In this document: positions 1 through 10,553 of the stretch, piece after piece
Layout of the letters: each line of letters begins with the position of its first letter
Numbering within the stretch: position 1 is the first letter of the stretch
NCBI GenBank assembly: GCA_039090855.1
Contig: CM076991.1
Coordinates: 104,606,021 to 104,670,020, forward strand
Reading direction: 5' to 3'
From: Macrothele yani
Lineage: Eukaryota; Arthropoda; Arachnida; Araneae; Macrothelidae
DNA: 64,000 bases
Program-made: the position numbers and the translations under genes
The notes under the pieces: model-generated
The model's input: only the letters and a program-made list of their open reading frames with translations
The model's database searches: none
What the model was told of the DNA's origin: nothing

Positions 1-322
1 TAAGAAGAGGAACTCGTGGATCCGAAAAATGACAAGAGTGGAAGACATCATGATCAGAGTTAAATCCCTGAAATGGCAATGGGCTGGACATACTGCCAGA
101 AGGACAGATCATCGATGGACAGCCGAAATTTTAGATTGGATTCCAAGGGACAGGAAAAGACCCAGAAGAAGACCACATGGGAGATGGGTGGATGAAATTC
201 GAAAGTATGCAGGGGTGACATGGAGGAGACTGGCACAAGACAGACCGTTGTGGAGGAAACTTGGGGAGACCTTCGTCCAGCAGTGGATTGATAATGGTTG
301 ACAATGATGATGATGATGATGA
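1..322 (+). mobile_element. RTE-like LINE, 3' end of the reverse transcriptase gene
   Basis: Codons 29-298 encode the C-terminal tail of an RTE-type endonuclease/reverse transcriptase; key residues are the WQWAGHTARR and RPHGRWVDEI blocks, followed by a conserved TWRRLAQDR segment and a stop. Immediately after the stop comes a short ATG-triplet tail (304-321), the kind of 3' microsatellite RTE elements end in. The window begins inside the element. A second copy at 56.4-56.76 kb is about 90 percent identical in protein and has the same tail. Only the tail of the protein is present, so the copy could not support transposition. Clade assignment rests on recalled similarity of this tail to insect RTE proteins. 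Confidence 0.8.
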
Positions 323-532
323 AACGTAATATATGTATTCACCACAATAACTGCTTGATATTTAATAACTGAAATCCTTTTTTTATAATAAAATTTGGTT
401 ACTAGCTAAATTTTAGTGCCATTTTTAGTGCTACTATTTTTCGTAATCCAGAAGTAATGGCTAACTAGGACCGTGACCATGGAGTATATTACAAATGGGA
501 ATCATTATTTACGACTGCACAAGTGTATTTTT

Positions 533-790
533 TTAAATGTATTTAGATTTTTCACTCTTTCCACGCTTTGATGGAGGTGCGCATACTTTCATATGGTCCG
601 TTAGATTTCTGGTACCATAATCTTTTATTACACCGTCGACATCTTTCTTTGTAATTATACACTTTCCACATTCTGAACAACAAGCAAGACCAAACAACAC
701 AGAATTGTTCACCGGTTCCTTAATGAGACGAAACAATTTCCACTCTTCCCCTTGTGGTTTAGAACAAGCACGTATTTGTTAGCCTCGACG
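533..790 (-). pseudogene. BED-type zinc finger remnant
   Basis: On the minus strand a short frame reads EEWKLFRLI, then CCSECGKCI, then YGTRNLTDHMKVC, ending at the stop near 533. The order aromatic-W/F, CxxC, GT-xx-L-xx-H-xxx-C is the BED finger signature, a DNA-binding domain found at the N terminus of hAT transposases and in host regulators. The frame upstream of the tryptophan is interrupted, so no complete protein starts here. No DDE or hAT dimerisation domain lies next to it. It could be an old transposase fragment or a lone exon; I favour a relic because everything around it is mobile DNA. Confidence 0.45.
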
Positions 791-1394
791 CCTTTCTCAA
801 CCTCCTTAATATTAAATCCATCCATATTAACACATAAAGAGTTAATTTCGACATGACATGTTATGGGAACGGGATATTAGCACATCAATCGAAAACCTCT
901 GAATGCTCAATGTAAAAGATGCGATGTGAAAAGTAACTGTTAGTCATACAGTGAACTTCGCACGGAGAGAGTGAATCAGCTGAGAAGCAAGTGAATGGCG
1001 TTTCCCTGTACCTTGCCTGGACAATCGCACTGTAAAAGAACGCAAATCTTTTTTCGATATGGTGCAGGTGTGTTTGACGTCGGTCGGTGGAAATCTTCGT
1101 TGCTTTAAGAAAGAGACGACAATATTTTTGCATGACAAATCATTATTCACTCCGTGGGCACCAGTATCGAATACAGAATTCCACAGCGCGCAATTTTCTT
1201 TGGAATATATTTTTTTCTTTTCAGAAATAAAACGGGAATAAAACCGGGGCAAAGTCGGGTCAGGAACACCTTGACCCGACCCGTTGGACCAGCAAAAAAT
1301 TGTCGACCGGTTGACCTATTAACCCGTTTCTATCTCTGGGCACTGCTAGAGAGGAATACCGTTGGCATGAAAGGATGTACATGGTTTGCAATGG
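791..1394. other. Unassigned stretch
   Basis: I recognise no gene or repeat family. A 102-codon minus-strand frame (944-1252) has no recognisable domain. Around 1255-1290 there is a short GC-rich near-palindrome in which GGGTCAGG is mirrored by CTTGACCCGACCC. Confidence 0.3.
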
Positions 1395-2090
1395 TGTTTA
1401 TTTAAGTGGTAGACGTCATAGTTTCCTGCACATCAATCACTAGACCCAGGGTTTCCCAGCAGAACATTGCCCGAAGCATTAAACTTCCTCCACAGGCCTG
1501 TTTTCGTCCAACGGTGCACCCTGATGCCAACACTTCCACAGATAAATAACACACACGTACCCGGACGTCCAAATGGTGCAACAGAAAACGAGATTCGTCG
1601 GACCGGACGGCATTCTTCAATTATTCAAGACCTAGCTTTGATTCCCACTTGCCCATTTTAGGCGCTTTCGACAGCGAACCGATGGGCACTCGGAGCGGCC
1701 TGTTGCGACGCATCCTCATTTTCAGCAGGGTTCTATGTACTGCGTTTTGTGACACATTACTCTCGTCACCAGCATTCAAATAACCGGCCACAATATCAGT
1801 TCTGCTTGGTCATACCACACGAGAACGTGGCTCACTTTTAGATATCGATGAGCTCTGACCAGCCAACAACTTGTCGACGGTTCTCCGGACCACTTTTTGA
1901 AGGTACTAACCACGAATGACCTTGAGCACCCCCAAGACTTGCCGTCTTGGAAATACTGTGACCCAGTCGTCTTCCCATTACAATTTGGTCTTTGTCAAGC
2001 CGTCTGGCCTTTACAATTGGCCTTTATCAACGCTACCTTTCCCGTCTGAAGAACAAGAATAACACTGATTAACAGAGCTCAGAATCAGCT
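1395..2090 (-). pseudogene. Tc1-like transposase fragment, family A
   Basis: Read from 2090 down to 1395, this carries a broken Tc1 transposase. The N-terminal helix-turn-helix region begins MGRRLGHSIS; after several frame breaks comes NAGDESN, then the start of the catalytic domain SDESRFLLHHLD (first catalytic aspartate) and an alanine/methionine-rich block ending MFCWETLG. The second catalytic aspartate and the glutamate are missing because homology stops near 1400. The 1740-1830 portion is a single-copy counterpart of the unit tandemly amplified at 36.2-37.3 kb. I found no terminal inverted repeats. Confidence 0.7.
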
Positions 2091-2198
2091 ATTATTACCC
2101 AATTTCATGAACTTCATATGCGTTATCGTTTGACTGCAGTTCCCACGATTTACATAAAGATGCGATGGTCATAATATTTTGGCACTTCGATGTAGATA

Positions 2199-3624
2199 CA
2201 CTGACGGAAAAAAAATCCAAACACCACGAAAAAATAGTTGTAGAGGAATGAAATGGCGGCAATACATTTGTATAGGTAACATATTTAATCGATTAAGGTT
2301 TCAAGATCACAGCTTAATGTAAGCGCGAGAAGAGCCATTTTAAATGTGAAACGCTGGTACATTAATAACCAGTTTAACCGCCAGAATGTTGAATGCAAGC
2401 ACGCAAACGTTCATGCATTGTGTCGTACAGGTGCTGGATGTCAGTTTGTGGGATAGAGTTCCATGCCTGTTACACTTGGTCGGTCAATACAGGGACGGTT
2501 AATGCTGGTTGGGGGTGACGCTGGAGTTGTCGTCCAATGATGTCCCATACATGCTCGATTGGTGAAAGATCTGGTGATCTAGCAGACCACGGCAACATGT
2601 CGACACTCTGTAGAGCATGTTGGGTTACCACAGCGGTGTGCGGGCGAGCGTTATCCTGTTGGAAAACACCCACTGGAATGCTGTTCTTGAATGGCAGCAC
2701 AACAGGTTGAATCACCAGACCGAAGTACAACTGGGCCGTCAGGGTGCGTGGGATAACCACGAGAGTGCTCCTGCTGTCATAGGAAATTGCTCCCCAGACC
2801 ATAACTCCAGGTGTAGGTCCAGTGTGTCTCGGTCGCAGGCAGGTTGGTTGCAGGCGCTCACCTGGCATCCTTCTAACCAACACACGGCCATCACTGGCAC
2901 CCAGGCAGAACCGGCTTTCATCAGAAAACACAACAGATCTCCACTCCGTCCTCCAATGAGCTCTAGCTTGACACCACTGACGTCGCAAACGGCAGTGGTT
3001 TGGAGTTAGCGGAATGCACACTACAGGGCGTCTGGCTCGGAGCTGTCCTTCAAGTAACCGATTTGTAACAGTTCGTTGTGTCACTGTGGTGGCAACTGCA
3101 GCTCGAATTGCTGCCGCCGACGCAGTACGATGCGCCACGGCCATACGCCGTACACGGCGGTCTTCCATCTCAGTTGTGCCACGTGACCGGCCGGAACCCG
3201 GTCTTCTTGAGGCAGTACGTTCCCTTGACCACCGCGGCCAACAATCATGCACAGTGGCTACATTCCTGCCAAGTCGTTCTGCAATATTGCGTAAAGAAAA
3301 TCCACCTTCTCGTAGCCCTATTACACGACCTCGTTCAAACTGCGTGAGCTGTTGATAATGGCTTCTTCGTCTTCTTAAAGGCATTCTTGACTAACATCAA
3401 CACACTACGTCGAATCACAACGATAACTAGCGCTCACGAACGTTACAGCGCGTATTTACAGCACACCTGCTTTTCATGTTCCGAGGGGCGCTACTAGCGC
3501 CCCACGTATGCGCTGAGCGCGAAATTTGCATAGACGTCATCTTACGGATGTACTCTCACCGCCTAATAACTGTCGTTTATTCAACACAACCCCTTCTTGG
3601 TGTTGGAATTTTTTTCCGTCAGTG
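2199..3624 (-). mobile_element. Tc1-like transposon, family B copy 1
   Basis: A 1,426-bp element bounded by CACTGACGGAAAAAAA at 2199 and its inverse TTTTTTTCCGTCAGTG ending at 3624, with TA on both sides (2197-2198 and 3625-3626), the standard Tc1/mariner target duplication. It is nearly the same as the copy at 16015-17415, in the same orientation. It sits just inside the start of the tRNA-bearing solo LTR at 3627-3792, so it inserted after that LTR. Confidence 0.92.
2362..3384 (-). pseudogene. Tc1-like transposase, family B, nearly full length but with nonsense codons
   Basis: A cut-and-paste transposase gene of about 340 codons starting at the ATG at 3384. Residues 10-60 hold the N-terminal helix-turn-helix (FERGRVIGLREGGFSLRNIA), then a second HTH with the TVTQRTVTNRL helix. 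The DDE domain shows the first aspartate in VFSDESRF, the second in FQQDNARPHT and the glutamate in DLSPIEHVWD, so all three catalytic residues survive. The frame is open for 304 codons, then a Gln-to-TAA change (2467-2469) and a second TAA near the GGYTGY C terminus truncate it. By my count 32 residues separate the second Asp and the Glu, fewer than the 34 of classic Tc1. The family resembles Tcb1-like proteins I recall from spiders. Confidence 0.9.
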
Positions 3625-3626
3625 TA

Positions 3627-3792
3627 TTCCGACGTGCCTGCCCCGCAGGACGCGCATGGGATAAAGCCAGATGGCAATGAGAGAACTTACCAGTGTAGTG
3701 TAGTGGATAGCACTCTGAGCTCCAGGTGCGAGAGTTGTGGGCTCGAATACCACCCCAGGCATAAAAATGGTGGAGAAATTTACTTCGTCATA
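3627..3792 (+). mobile_element. Solo LTR of a tRNA-bearing TRIM family
   Basis: The left part (GACGTGCCTGCC, CGCAGGACGCGCAT, GGATAAAGCCAGA) and the right part (AAAAATGG, GGAGAAATTTACTTCGTCAT) match the ends of the LTRs of the TRIM at 58763-59347. The middle (3691-3760) is a different tRNA-like block. Only one LTR is present and no primer binding site follows, so it looks like a solo LTR. Its first few bases seem to lie left of the Tc1 insertion, as TGTAGATA near 2191. Confidence 0.65.
3691..3760 (+). promoter_or_regulatory. tRNA-like cassette inside the solo LTR
   Basis: An A-box-like TAGTGTAGTGG is followed about 40 bases later by a degenerate B box GGGCTCGAATACC. The TAGTGTAGTGGATAGCACTC segment resembles a tRNA-Gln 5' half. 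It differs from the cassette in the two LTRs at 58.8-59.3 kb although the flanking LTR sequence is shared. Whether Pol III can use it is not known. Confidence 0.5.
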
Positions 3793-3798
3793 ATATAG

Positions 3799-4081
3799 TG
3801 CCGCGGGTAGCCTAGTAGTCAGCGTTCGTGACTGCCATGGACATAACCTCAGGTTCGATCCTGAGCAGGTACGAACGTTCGAACCACTAAATACACGCCG
3901 TGCGTCGGACCCCGGGTACTGGCTCCCCGCTAATAAATAAGAGCGTCTTCCTCCTCCCTTCTACCTCGCTTCCGTGTCACTTTCCTATCAAGCACTCTAG
4001 TCCAAATCTCCCAGCTTCCTATTTCTAAGGGTTGTTTAAGACGTGGGGTCAGACACTCCCTTCCTAAAATCCTCTACATAT
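3799..4081 (+). mobile_element. SINE-B copy 1 (tRNA-headed)
   Basis: Begins with a tRNA-like head having an A box in GGGTAGCCTAGTAGTC and a B box in CAGGTTCGATCC. The body runs through GTGCGTCGGACCCCGGG, CGCTTCCGTGTCACTTTCC and ends near CCTAAAATCCTCTACAT. Two more copies occur inverted at 46447-46752 and 54089-54384, agreeing over the whole length, which fixes the family boundaries. Confidence 0.8.
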
Positions 4082-4803
4082 GATCTGATCTTATCATAGT
4101 GTGGAAATTCATCCGGTTTAGAAGTGAAACGATTTAATAAAAAGTAATCTTCGCTATGATGCTCTCCAAAACTGACTTGATCCTTGGCCCGAGGAATATA
4201 TTTTTTGTTCGACAAAAGTTTGGTTGCTATTATCACAGAATTTGTAATATCTTTAGGGCACTCGTTAGGTAAAATAGGCAGTAATAAAAAAACTAATAAT
4301 TGGAGGATACGTAGCTGTTTCGTATACAGTTTCCCGTTCCAACACAAATATCTGGAAAACAACCAGGCCTCAAGTCTTTTAAAACACAAAACGAAACGCT
4401 ACCAAGTACGAGATTTACTTTGACCTATGAGCATTCTTTTAGGTATTCATCTACGTTTCTGCAACGTAAATAAAAGCATTCGTGTCTGTAAAATCAAGCT
4501 CAAATATTTTAATGATAAAGTACCTCGGGCCCTGTTCTTTGAAACGCTAAAAATGTTTATCATTGACAAAGCCATTATATTATTTCCATCTTCTCTCTCC
4601 GGCATTACACAATGCCGTATCGATTTTAATTAGTTAAAATAATGTTTTTGGAAATGCAAATTCCTCTTTCTCTGGATGAGACTCGTAAACATTTTCTCTT
4701 TAAGATACTCAGAAAGCAGCAGGTAATAATTCTTTAATACTTACAGAAGAAACATTGTGTGATGAAACTTCTTAGAACACATGTTCATATTGAGAAGAAA
4801 TAA
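4082..4803. other. AT-rich stretch without recognised content
   Basis: A minus-strand frame of 117 codons (4036-4389) runs across the SINE-B boundary into its 3' end, which argues against a real protein. I see no domain, tRNA or repeat here. Confidence 0.3.
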
Positions 4804-4931
4804 TACAGGGTGTCCACACAGTATTTCCCACATTACAAAAATTAATATAAAAAATGTATTACAGGTACAAGAAAGAGATTGCACGGCAATGATTGTGCAC
4901 AAGTAATGTTTTTTTCCCGGTGTCAGTACAA

Positions 4932-7900
4932 CTACACATGGGCGCCGTTTGTGGACCGTAGGACATCTAAGCGCTATTTCATTTCATGCAATGTTTTGTT
5001 TAACATCTGACCAGAGATAGAACCAATGACGTCCGTTATTCTGCTCTTCAGCGTCTCGAAATCCGAAACACTGCTAGAGTAAACTTGGTCTTTCACATAA
5101 CACTACCGGAAAATTTCTGAGCAGAGACAGAACCAATGACGTCCGTTATTCTGTTCTTCAACGTTTTGACATCCGGAACACTGCTAGAGTAAATTTGGTC
5201 TTTCACATAACCCCACAGGAAAATATCTCAGCAGAGACCGAAAAAATGACGTCCGTTATTCTGTTCTTCAACGTCTCGACATCCGGAACACTGCTAGAGT
5301 AAACTTGGTCTTTCACATAACCCCACAGGAAAACGTCTGAGCAGAGACAGAACCAATGACGTCCGTTATCCTGTTCTTCAAAGTCTCGACATCCGGAACA
5401 CTGCTAGAGTAAACTTGGTCTTTCACATAACCCCACAGGAAAACGTCTGAGCAGAGACAGAACCAATGACGTCCGTTATCCTGTTCTTCAAAGTCTCGAC
5501 ATCCGGAACACTGCTAGAGTAAATTTGGTCTTTCACATAACCCCACCGGAAAACATCTGAGCAGAGACAGAACCAATGACGTCCGTTATTCTGTTCTTCA
5601 ACGTCTTGACATCCGGAACACTGCTAGAGTAAACTTGGTCTTTCACATAACCCCACCGGAAAACATCTGTGCAGAGACAGAACCAATGACGTCCGTTATT
5701 CTGTTCTTCAACGTCTCGACATCTGGAACACTGCTAGAGTAAACTTGGTCTTTCACATAACCCCACAGGAAAACATCTGAGCCGAGACAGAACCAATGAC
5801 GACCGTTATTCTGTTCTTCAACGTCTCGACATCCGGAACACTGCTAGAGTAAACTTGGTCTTTTACATAACCCCACAGGAAAACATCTGAGCAGAGACAG
5901 AACCAATGACGTCCGTTATTCTGTTCTTCAACGTCTCGACATCCGGAATATTGCTAGAGTGAACTTGGTCTTTCACATAACCCCACAGGAAAACATCTGA
6001 GCCGAGACAGAACCAATGACGTCCGTTATTCTGTTCTTCAACGTCTCGACATCCAGAACACTGCTAGAGTAAACTTGGTCTTTTACATAACCCCACAGGA
6101 AAACATCTGAGCAGAGACAGAACCAATGACGTCCGTTATTCTGTTCTTCAACGTCTCGACATCCGGAATATTGCTAGAGTGAACTTGGTCTTTCACATAA
6201 CCCCACAGGAAAACATCTGAGCCGAGACAGAACCAATGACGTCCGTTATTCTGTTCTTCAACGTCTCGACATCCAGAACACTGCTAGAGTAAATTTGGTC
6301 TTTCACATAACCCCACCGGAAAACATCTGAGAAGAGACAGAACCAATGACGTCCGTTATCCTGTTCTTCAACGTCTCGACATCGGGAACACTGCTAGAGT
6401 AAACTTGGTCTTTCACATAACCCCACCGGAAAACATCTGAGCAGAGACAGAACCAATGACGTCCGTTATTCTGTTCTTCAAAGTCTCGACATCCGGAACA
6501 CTGCTAGAGTAAACTTGGTCTTTCACATAACCCCACAGGAAAACATCTGAGCCGAGACAGAATCAATGACGTTCGTTATTCTGTTCTTCAACGTCTCGAC
6601 ATCTGGAACACTGCTAGAGTAAACTTGGTCTTTCACATAACCCCACAGGAAAACATCTGAGCAGAGACAGAACCAATGACGTCCGTTATTCTGTTCATCA
6701 AAGTCTCGACATCCGGAACACTGCTAGAGTAAACTTGGTCTTTCACATAACCCCACAGGAAAACATCTGAGCAGAGACAGAACCAATGACGTCCGTTATT
6801 CTGCTCTTCAACGTCTCGACATCCGGAACACTGCTAGAGTAAATTTGGTCTTTCACATAACCCCACCGGAAAACATCTGTGCAGAGACAGAACCAATGAC
6901 GTCCGTTATTCTGTTTTTCAAAGTCTCGACATCCGGAACACTGCTAGAGTAAACTTGATCTTTCACCTAACCCCACCTGAAAACATCTGAGCAGAGACAG
7001 AACCAATGACGTCCGTTATCCTGTTCTTCAACGTCTCGCCATCCGGAACACTGCTAGAGTAAATTTGGTCCTTCACATAACCCCACCGGAAAACATCTGA
7101 GCAGAGACAGAACCAATAAAGTCCGTTACTCTGTTCTTCAACGTCTCGACATCTGGAACACTGCTAGAGTAAACTTGGTATTTCACATAACCCCACAGGA
7201 AAAAGTCTACAGGGGTTATGTGGGGCGATCGAGGTGACCATGTCATGGAACCATCGCCGCCAATCCATCTGTCCGGAAATGTGGCATTCAGGAACTCTCG
7301 AATAATTATTATTAACCAATGTGGTGGAGCAACGTCTTGTTGGAAAATAACCGAAGGTTGGAGTGCATGCAACTGAGGGGCTACAAAAAGTTTCAGCATG
7401 TCCAAGTACACATTACATGATACCTTAGGCTCTGTAAAAAAGACGGTTCCGATGATTCTGTCATGCATCAGGCCGCACCATACGTTCACTTTCGGTCTGG
7501 CCCACTGTTTTTCGACGACATAATGGGGATTTTCTGATCCCCAGATTGTGCCTATTTACTGTACCAGAGACGTGGGATGTGACTTCATCTGAGAAACAGA
7601 CACGGTGCAGATAATCACTATCATGAGCTATGCGCTGCAACATCTCCGTCGCAAATGCAGCACGGCGAGGCCGGTCATCAGGCTGAAGATCGTACGTCTT
7701 CATCTGTATGCGATCTGTACCTTATAAGCATACAGATGAAGACGTTTGTGTAAAATTTTGTAAACTGTGGCACGGGGAATCTAAGTTTTCAATGAAGCAC
7801 GACGAATGCATTTCCTGGGGCTTCGCAGAAATGTCTCCTGAACAGCTGCAGCTGTCTCTTGTGTAACCGGTGGTCGGCCCACTCGGGGAGATTACCAACA

Positions 7901-8062
7901 CTACCCGTCGCTTTAAACTTTTCAATACCAAGCTTTTATGCTTTTTTGGTCTGCTGGTGATCGTCTGTACTCTCCTCAGAAATGACACTGGAGAGTAACC
8001 ACCAATTTGGTCTCATGGAACCACAACACGCACACCGCTTTTTTGTTTTGCATGGAAGCCAT
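4932..8062 (-). pseudogene. DUF4817-type transposase split by a satellite and frameshifts
   Basis: Translation from the ATG at 8062 gives an N-terminal DUF4817 helix-turn-helix (AVCVLWFHETKLVVTLQ, then SIKAWYKKFKATGSV), a linker helix (IPRATVYKILHKRLHLYAYK) and the catalytic domain: the first Asp in RVCFSDEV, the second in IFQQDVAPPH and the third in HITPVDFFLWG, so the triad is D-D-D. About 42 residues separate the last two. Several frameshifts break the frame near 7461, 7700 and 7860. Twenty 110-bp units lie between FFLWGYVK and the C-terminal block RLDVLRSTNGAHV, whose stop is at 4932-4934. The unit is a duplicated piece of this same coding sequence and 110 is not divisible by three, so the array alone destroys the frame. 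Confidence 0.85.
4996..7205. repeat. 110-bp tandem array derived from transposase coding sequence, 20 copies
   Basis: The motif AACCAATGACG recurs every 110 bp from 5021 to 7111 (the last copy reads AACCAATAAAG); the distance, 2,090 bases, is exactly 19 periods, so no unit has a net indel. On the minus strand each unit spells the segment from FLWGYVK through VPDVETLKNRVTD to SAQM of the host transposase. Variants (GCAGAG versus GCCGAG; AACACT versus AATATT) alternate between about 5781 and 6330, giving a 220-bp dimeric higher-order pattern. Confidence 0.95.
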
Positions 8063-8226
8063 TATCGACGAAATGCTCCTCTTCTTCAGCAGTAGCACTC
8101 GCCTATAGGACAGAAAAATAAATTTGGGTGCTGCTATTTTATGTAGCCAACCATTTCATTTTAACTTACATAAATTTTTTAATATTAATTTTTGTAATGT
8201 GGGAAACACTTTATGGACACCCTGTA

Positions 8227-8480
8227 TAAGATAGCGATTCTCACCGTCTCAAGTGTTCTCTGATCATGGACACAATTCGCACCAACAGCGTCCCTTCATT
8301 GCAAGCGCTCACTGCTATCAAACTGACAGTATCTCTGTACTCTTGGGCATACAAGAAGCGCTCCAGGACAAAAAAGCAGTGTGAGAGCCATCTCCAGCTA
8401 TCGCCATCTTTCTTTTGTTTCACATTAAATTACTGTTTTTGCATGCGAATTCTGAATAATCATTGCCAGGTAATTATTGT
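8227..8480. other. Unassigned short stretch
   Basis: An 85-codon plus-strand frame and its 60-codon minus shadow show no domain. Nothing else is recognised. Confidence 0.25.
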
Positions 8481-8590
8481 TTTTGAACGGGTTTTACGAC
8501 CGCCATGTGTGCAAGCAACTTGAAGGATTGTAAGCAGCCACCCGTTCCTTATTTAGGGCCACTGGTTCCAGGGAAGGAACACAACAAAAT
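8481..8590 (-). mobile_element. SINE-A 3' fragment
   Basis: Matches the 3' half of SINE-A in inverse orientation (GTTTTACGACCGCC, GTAAGCAGCCACCCGTTCC, GGGCCACTGGTTCCAGGGAA). The tRNA head is missing. An ATA triplet run follows at 8588-8607. Confidence 0.7.
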
Positions 8591-8607
8591 AATAATAATA
8601 ATAATAA

Positions 8608-8870
8608 AACGAGAGCGTACCCTGTTACTCTTTGTAGCTAATTTATGCTAGGCATCTTTCGCATGCCAATGTCTTTGTGGGTGTTAAATAAAACGAGTGA
8701 TTCGAGAGTAGACATTTATTTACGTACAACATATGACATTTATTCTCGTCAGTCACGACCACACCGAACCACAGTCCGATACATACTGAGTGGAATTAAA
8801 TTATGACAAACAATAAGGTTTATTAATCTATATTTTTTGAAGTGAAAGTTTGTATATTTGTTTGCTTGTC
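8608..8870. other. Unassigned AT-rich stretch
   Basis: I see no gene, motif or repeat in this interval. Confidence 0.25.
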
Positions 8871-9465
8871 CGCTATACAAATCTACAGTTTTCAACTCAG
8901 AACCACCAAATTTGGTATACTATCTCATGGTACTCTAAGTTAGACCGTAGATGGGTTTTGGAAGAGATCGGAGCCCGGGGAGGGGGTCATGGGGCCCCCA
9001 TACAAAATTGACGTTATTTTAGTTAAAATTTCTGCAGTTGTCAATTTAGAACCACCAAATTTGGTATATTATCTCACGGTACTCTAACTTCCGTACACGG
9101 TGTTTGGAAGGGGTCAAAGGGCCCCCATACAAAATTTGAATGAAAAAGTTCTACAGTTTTCAATTTGCAGCCACCAAATTTGGTATATTATCTCATGATA
9201 CTCTGACTTACACCGTAGACAGTTTTTGGAAGGGGTAGGAGCCGGGGGGTCAAGAGGCCCCCCCCCATACAAAATTTTCATGAAAAGTTCTACAGTTTTC
9301 AATTTGCAGCCACCAAATTTGGTATATTATCTCATGATACTCTGATTTACACCGTAGACAGTTTTTGGAAGGGGTCGGAGCCGGGGGTCAAGGGGACCCC
9401 CATACAAAATTTTCGAAAAAAGTTCTACAATTTTCAATTTAGAACCACCAAATTTGGTATTTATT
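8871..9465. repeat. Diverged tandem repeat of about 115-150 bp, 4-5 copies
   Basis: Each unit has AACCACCAAATTTGGTAT or its GCAGCCACCAAATTTGGTAT variant, then ATCTCATGATACTCT, a TTTTGGAAGGGGTC block, a G-rich GGGGGTCA block and CCCCCATACAAAATT. Units start near 8885, 9032, 9150, 9291 and 9425. Unit length and sequence vary, so this array is older than the other satellites here. Confidence 0.8.
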
Positions 9466-10139
9466 GGAAAATTACAGGAATATATTTTTCGTTCATAAAA
9501 TTTCACCGGCTGAACTTGGTGATTCCACGAATATATACCCGAGAAATACCGGTTATCCCTGCTAGTTCCTGATATTGAGCGGTACGGTAGGTGGATTGAT
9601 GAATGTTACTGTCGTAAAACCAGTGAAGGAAAATATGTCAGTCATATTTACTTGCCTATTGCGGTGGCGATAGTATTTCGACTTCTAGTAATTCAAAAAC
9701 AATATTTATTATTATTATTATTATTATATAATATTCAGATTTAGGCGAACGTAACAAACGGCCCTGATGCCAATGAAATGTGATGCAGCTACGACAGTCC
9801 AACTGCGCACGCGCGAGCTCATATCTGACCTCAAGAGAGAAAGAAAAGTTGAATCGCTAATGTGTTAAGAGCGTGATTGGTAACTTTTGGTCTGGGATAT
9901 CTATAGTTTACACCCCATCGTATTATACAATAATTTAAAGCTCTCGTCAATAGCAGGTATCCTGGATGAAACCGAATTTCGCTACTACGCACCGTTTTCG
10001 AGATATTTGAGAAAATCAGCCTAAGTGACTCACCGACTACAGCATCAAAATGCATTTTTGCAATGCTTTTATCATATTTAGCAACAGGTTCTCGTAATTT
10101 ACGCAGATTGCAATGATATATTGTTACGTTGTTGTAAAA
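9466..10139. other. Unassigned stretch with a TTA microsatellite
   Basis: A run of TTA triplets lies at about 9700-9727. A 74-codon minus-strand frame (9831-10055) has no recognisable domain. No repeat family from elsewhere in the window is detected. Confidence 0.25.
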
Positions 10140-10553
10140 CAGTGTTTCTCAAACTTTGATCGCTCATGGACCACTTTAAGCATTTCTTTACCTATCGCGG
10201 ACCATCAAGTGGGGCAGCCTGGGAAACTTCACTAGAAGAAATTTGAAATTGAGGAATATATTGTCTGAAACTGAGGTTGCCACCAACCTTGGTTAATATT
10301 ACTAGGACCTATCGGACACCCTCATCGGCCGACGAGAGAAGACAAAACCCCCTTTTAAAAAGAAAAGACACAACCAAAGTATCCCACCGATCTTATGTGA
10401 CTCATAGACGGGCTTATAAGCTCCGGCTAGATTTACGTCCCCCCCCCCCTTGAAATATAAATTTTAGTTAATTTTAGCTTCTTTTGGTAAAATGAAAGCT
10501 TTTTTCAGCTGTTTTTTTTTTTAATTCCGACCAGGTGCTTAAAATACCGGTCG

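Larger units (their letters stand above)
4806..8224 (-). mobile_element. DUF4817-type Tc/mariner transposon with an internal satellite
   Basis: Inverted ends CAGGGTGTCCACACAGTATT at 4806 and the mirror AAACACTTTATGGACACCCTG ending at 8224 extend for about 50 bp (ACATTACAAAAATTAATAT in both). TA flanks both sides (4804-4805, 8225-8226). Total length is 3.4 kb, of which 2.2 kb is the 110-bp array, so the original element was about 1.2-1.3 kb, normal for the group. Confidence 0.9.

Noticed and set aside
944..1252. 102-codon minus-strand frame
   Set aside because: No domain, overlapping frames on the other strand, and no promoter or splice evidence.
3014..3355. 113-codon plus-strand protein opposite the Tc1 transposase
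   Set aside because: Shadow of the GC-rich transposase gene; the same happens at 16803-17144 in the second copy.
4036..4389. 117-codon minus-strand protein
   Set aside because: The frame crosses the end of SINE-B, has no recognisable domain and sits among mobile DNA.
4996..7205. CRISPR-like array
   Set aside because: Units are contiguous with no unique spacers, and the unit is transposase coding sequence in a eukaryotic genome.
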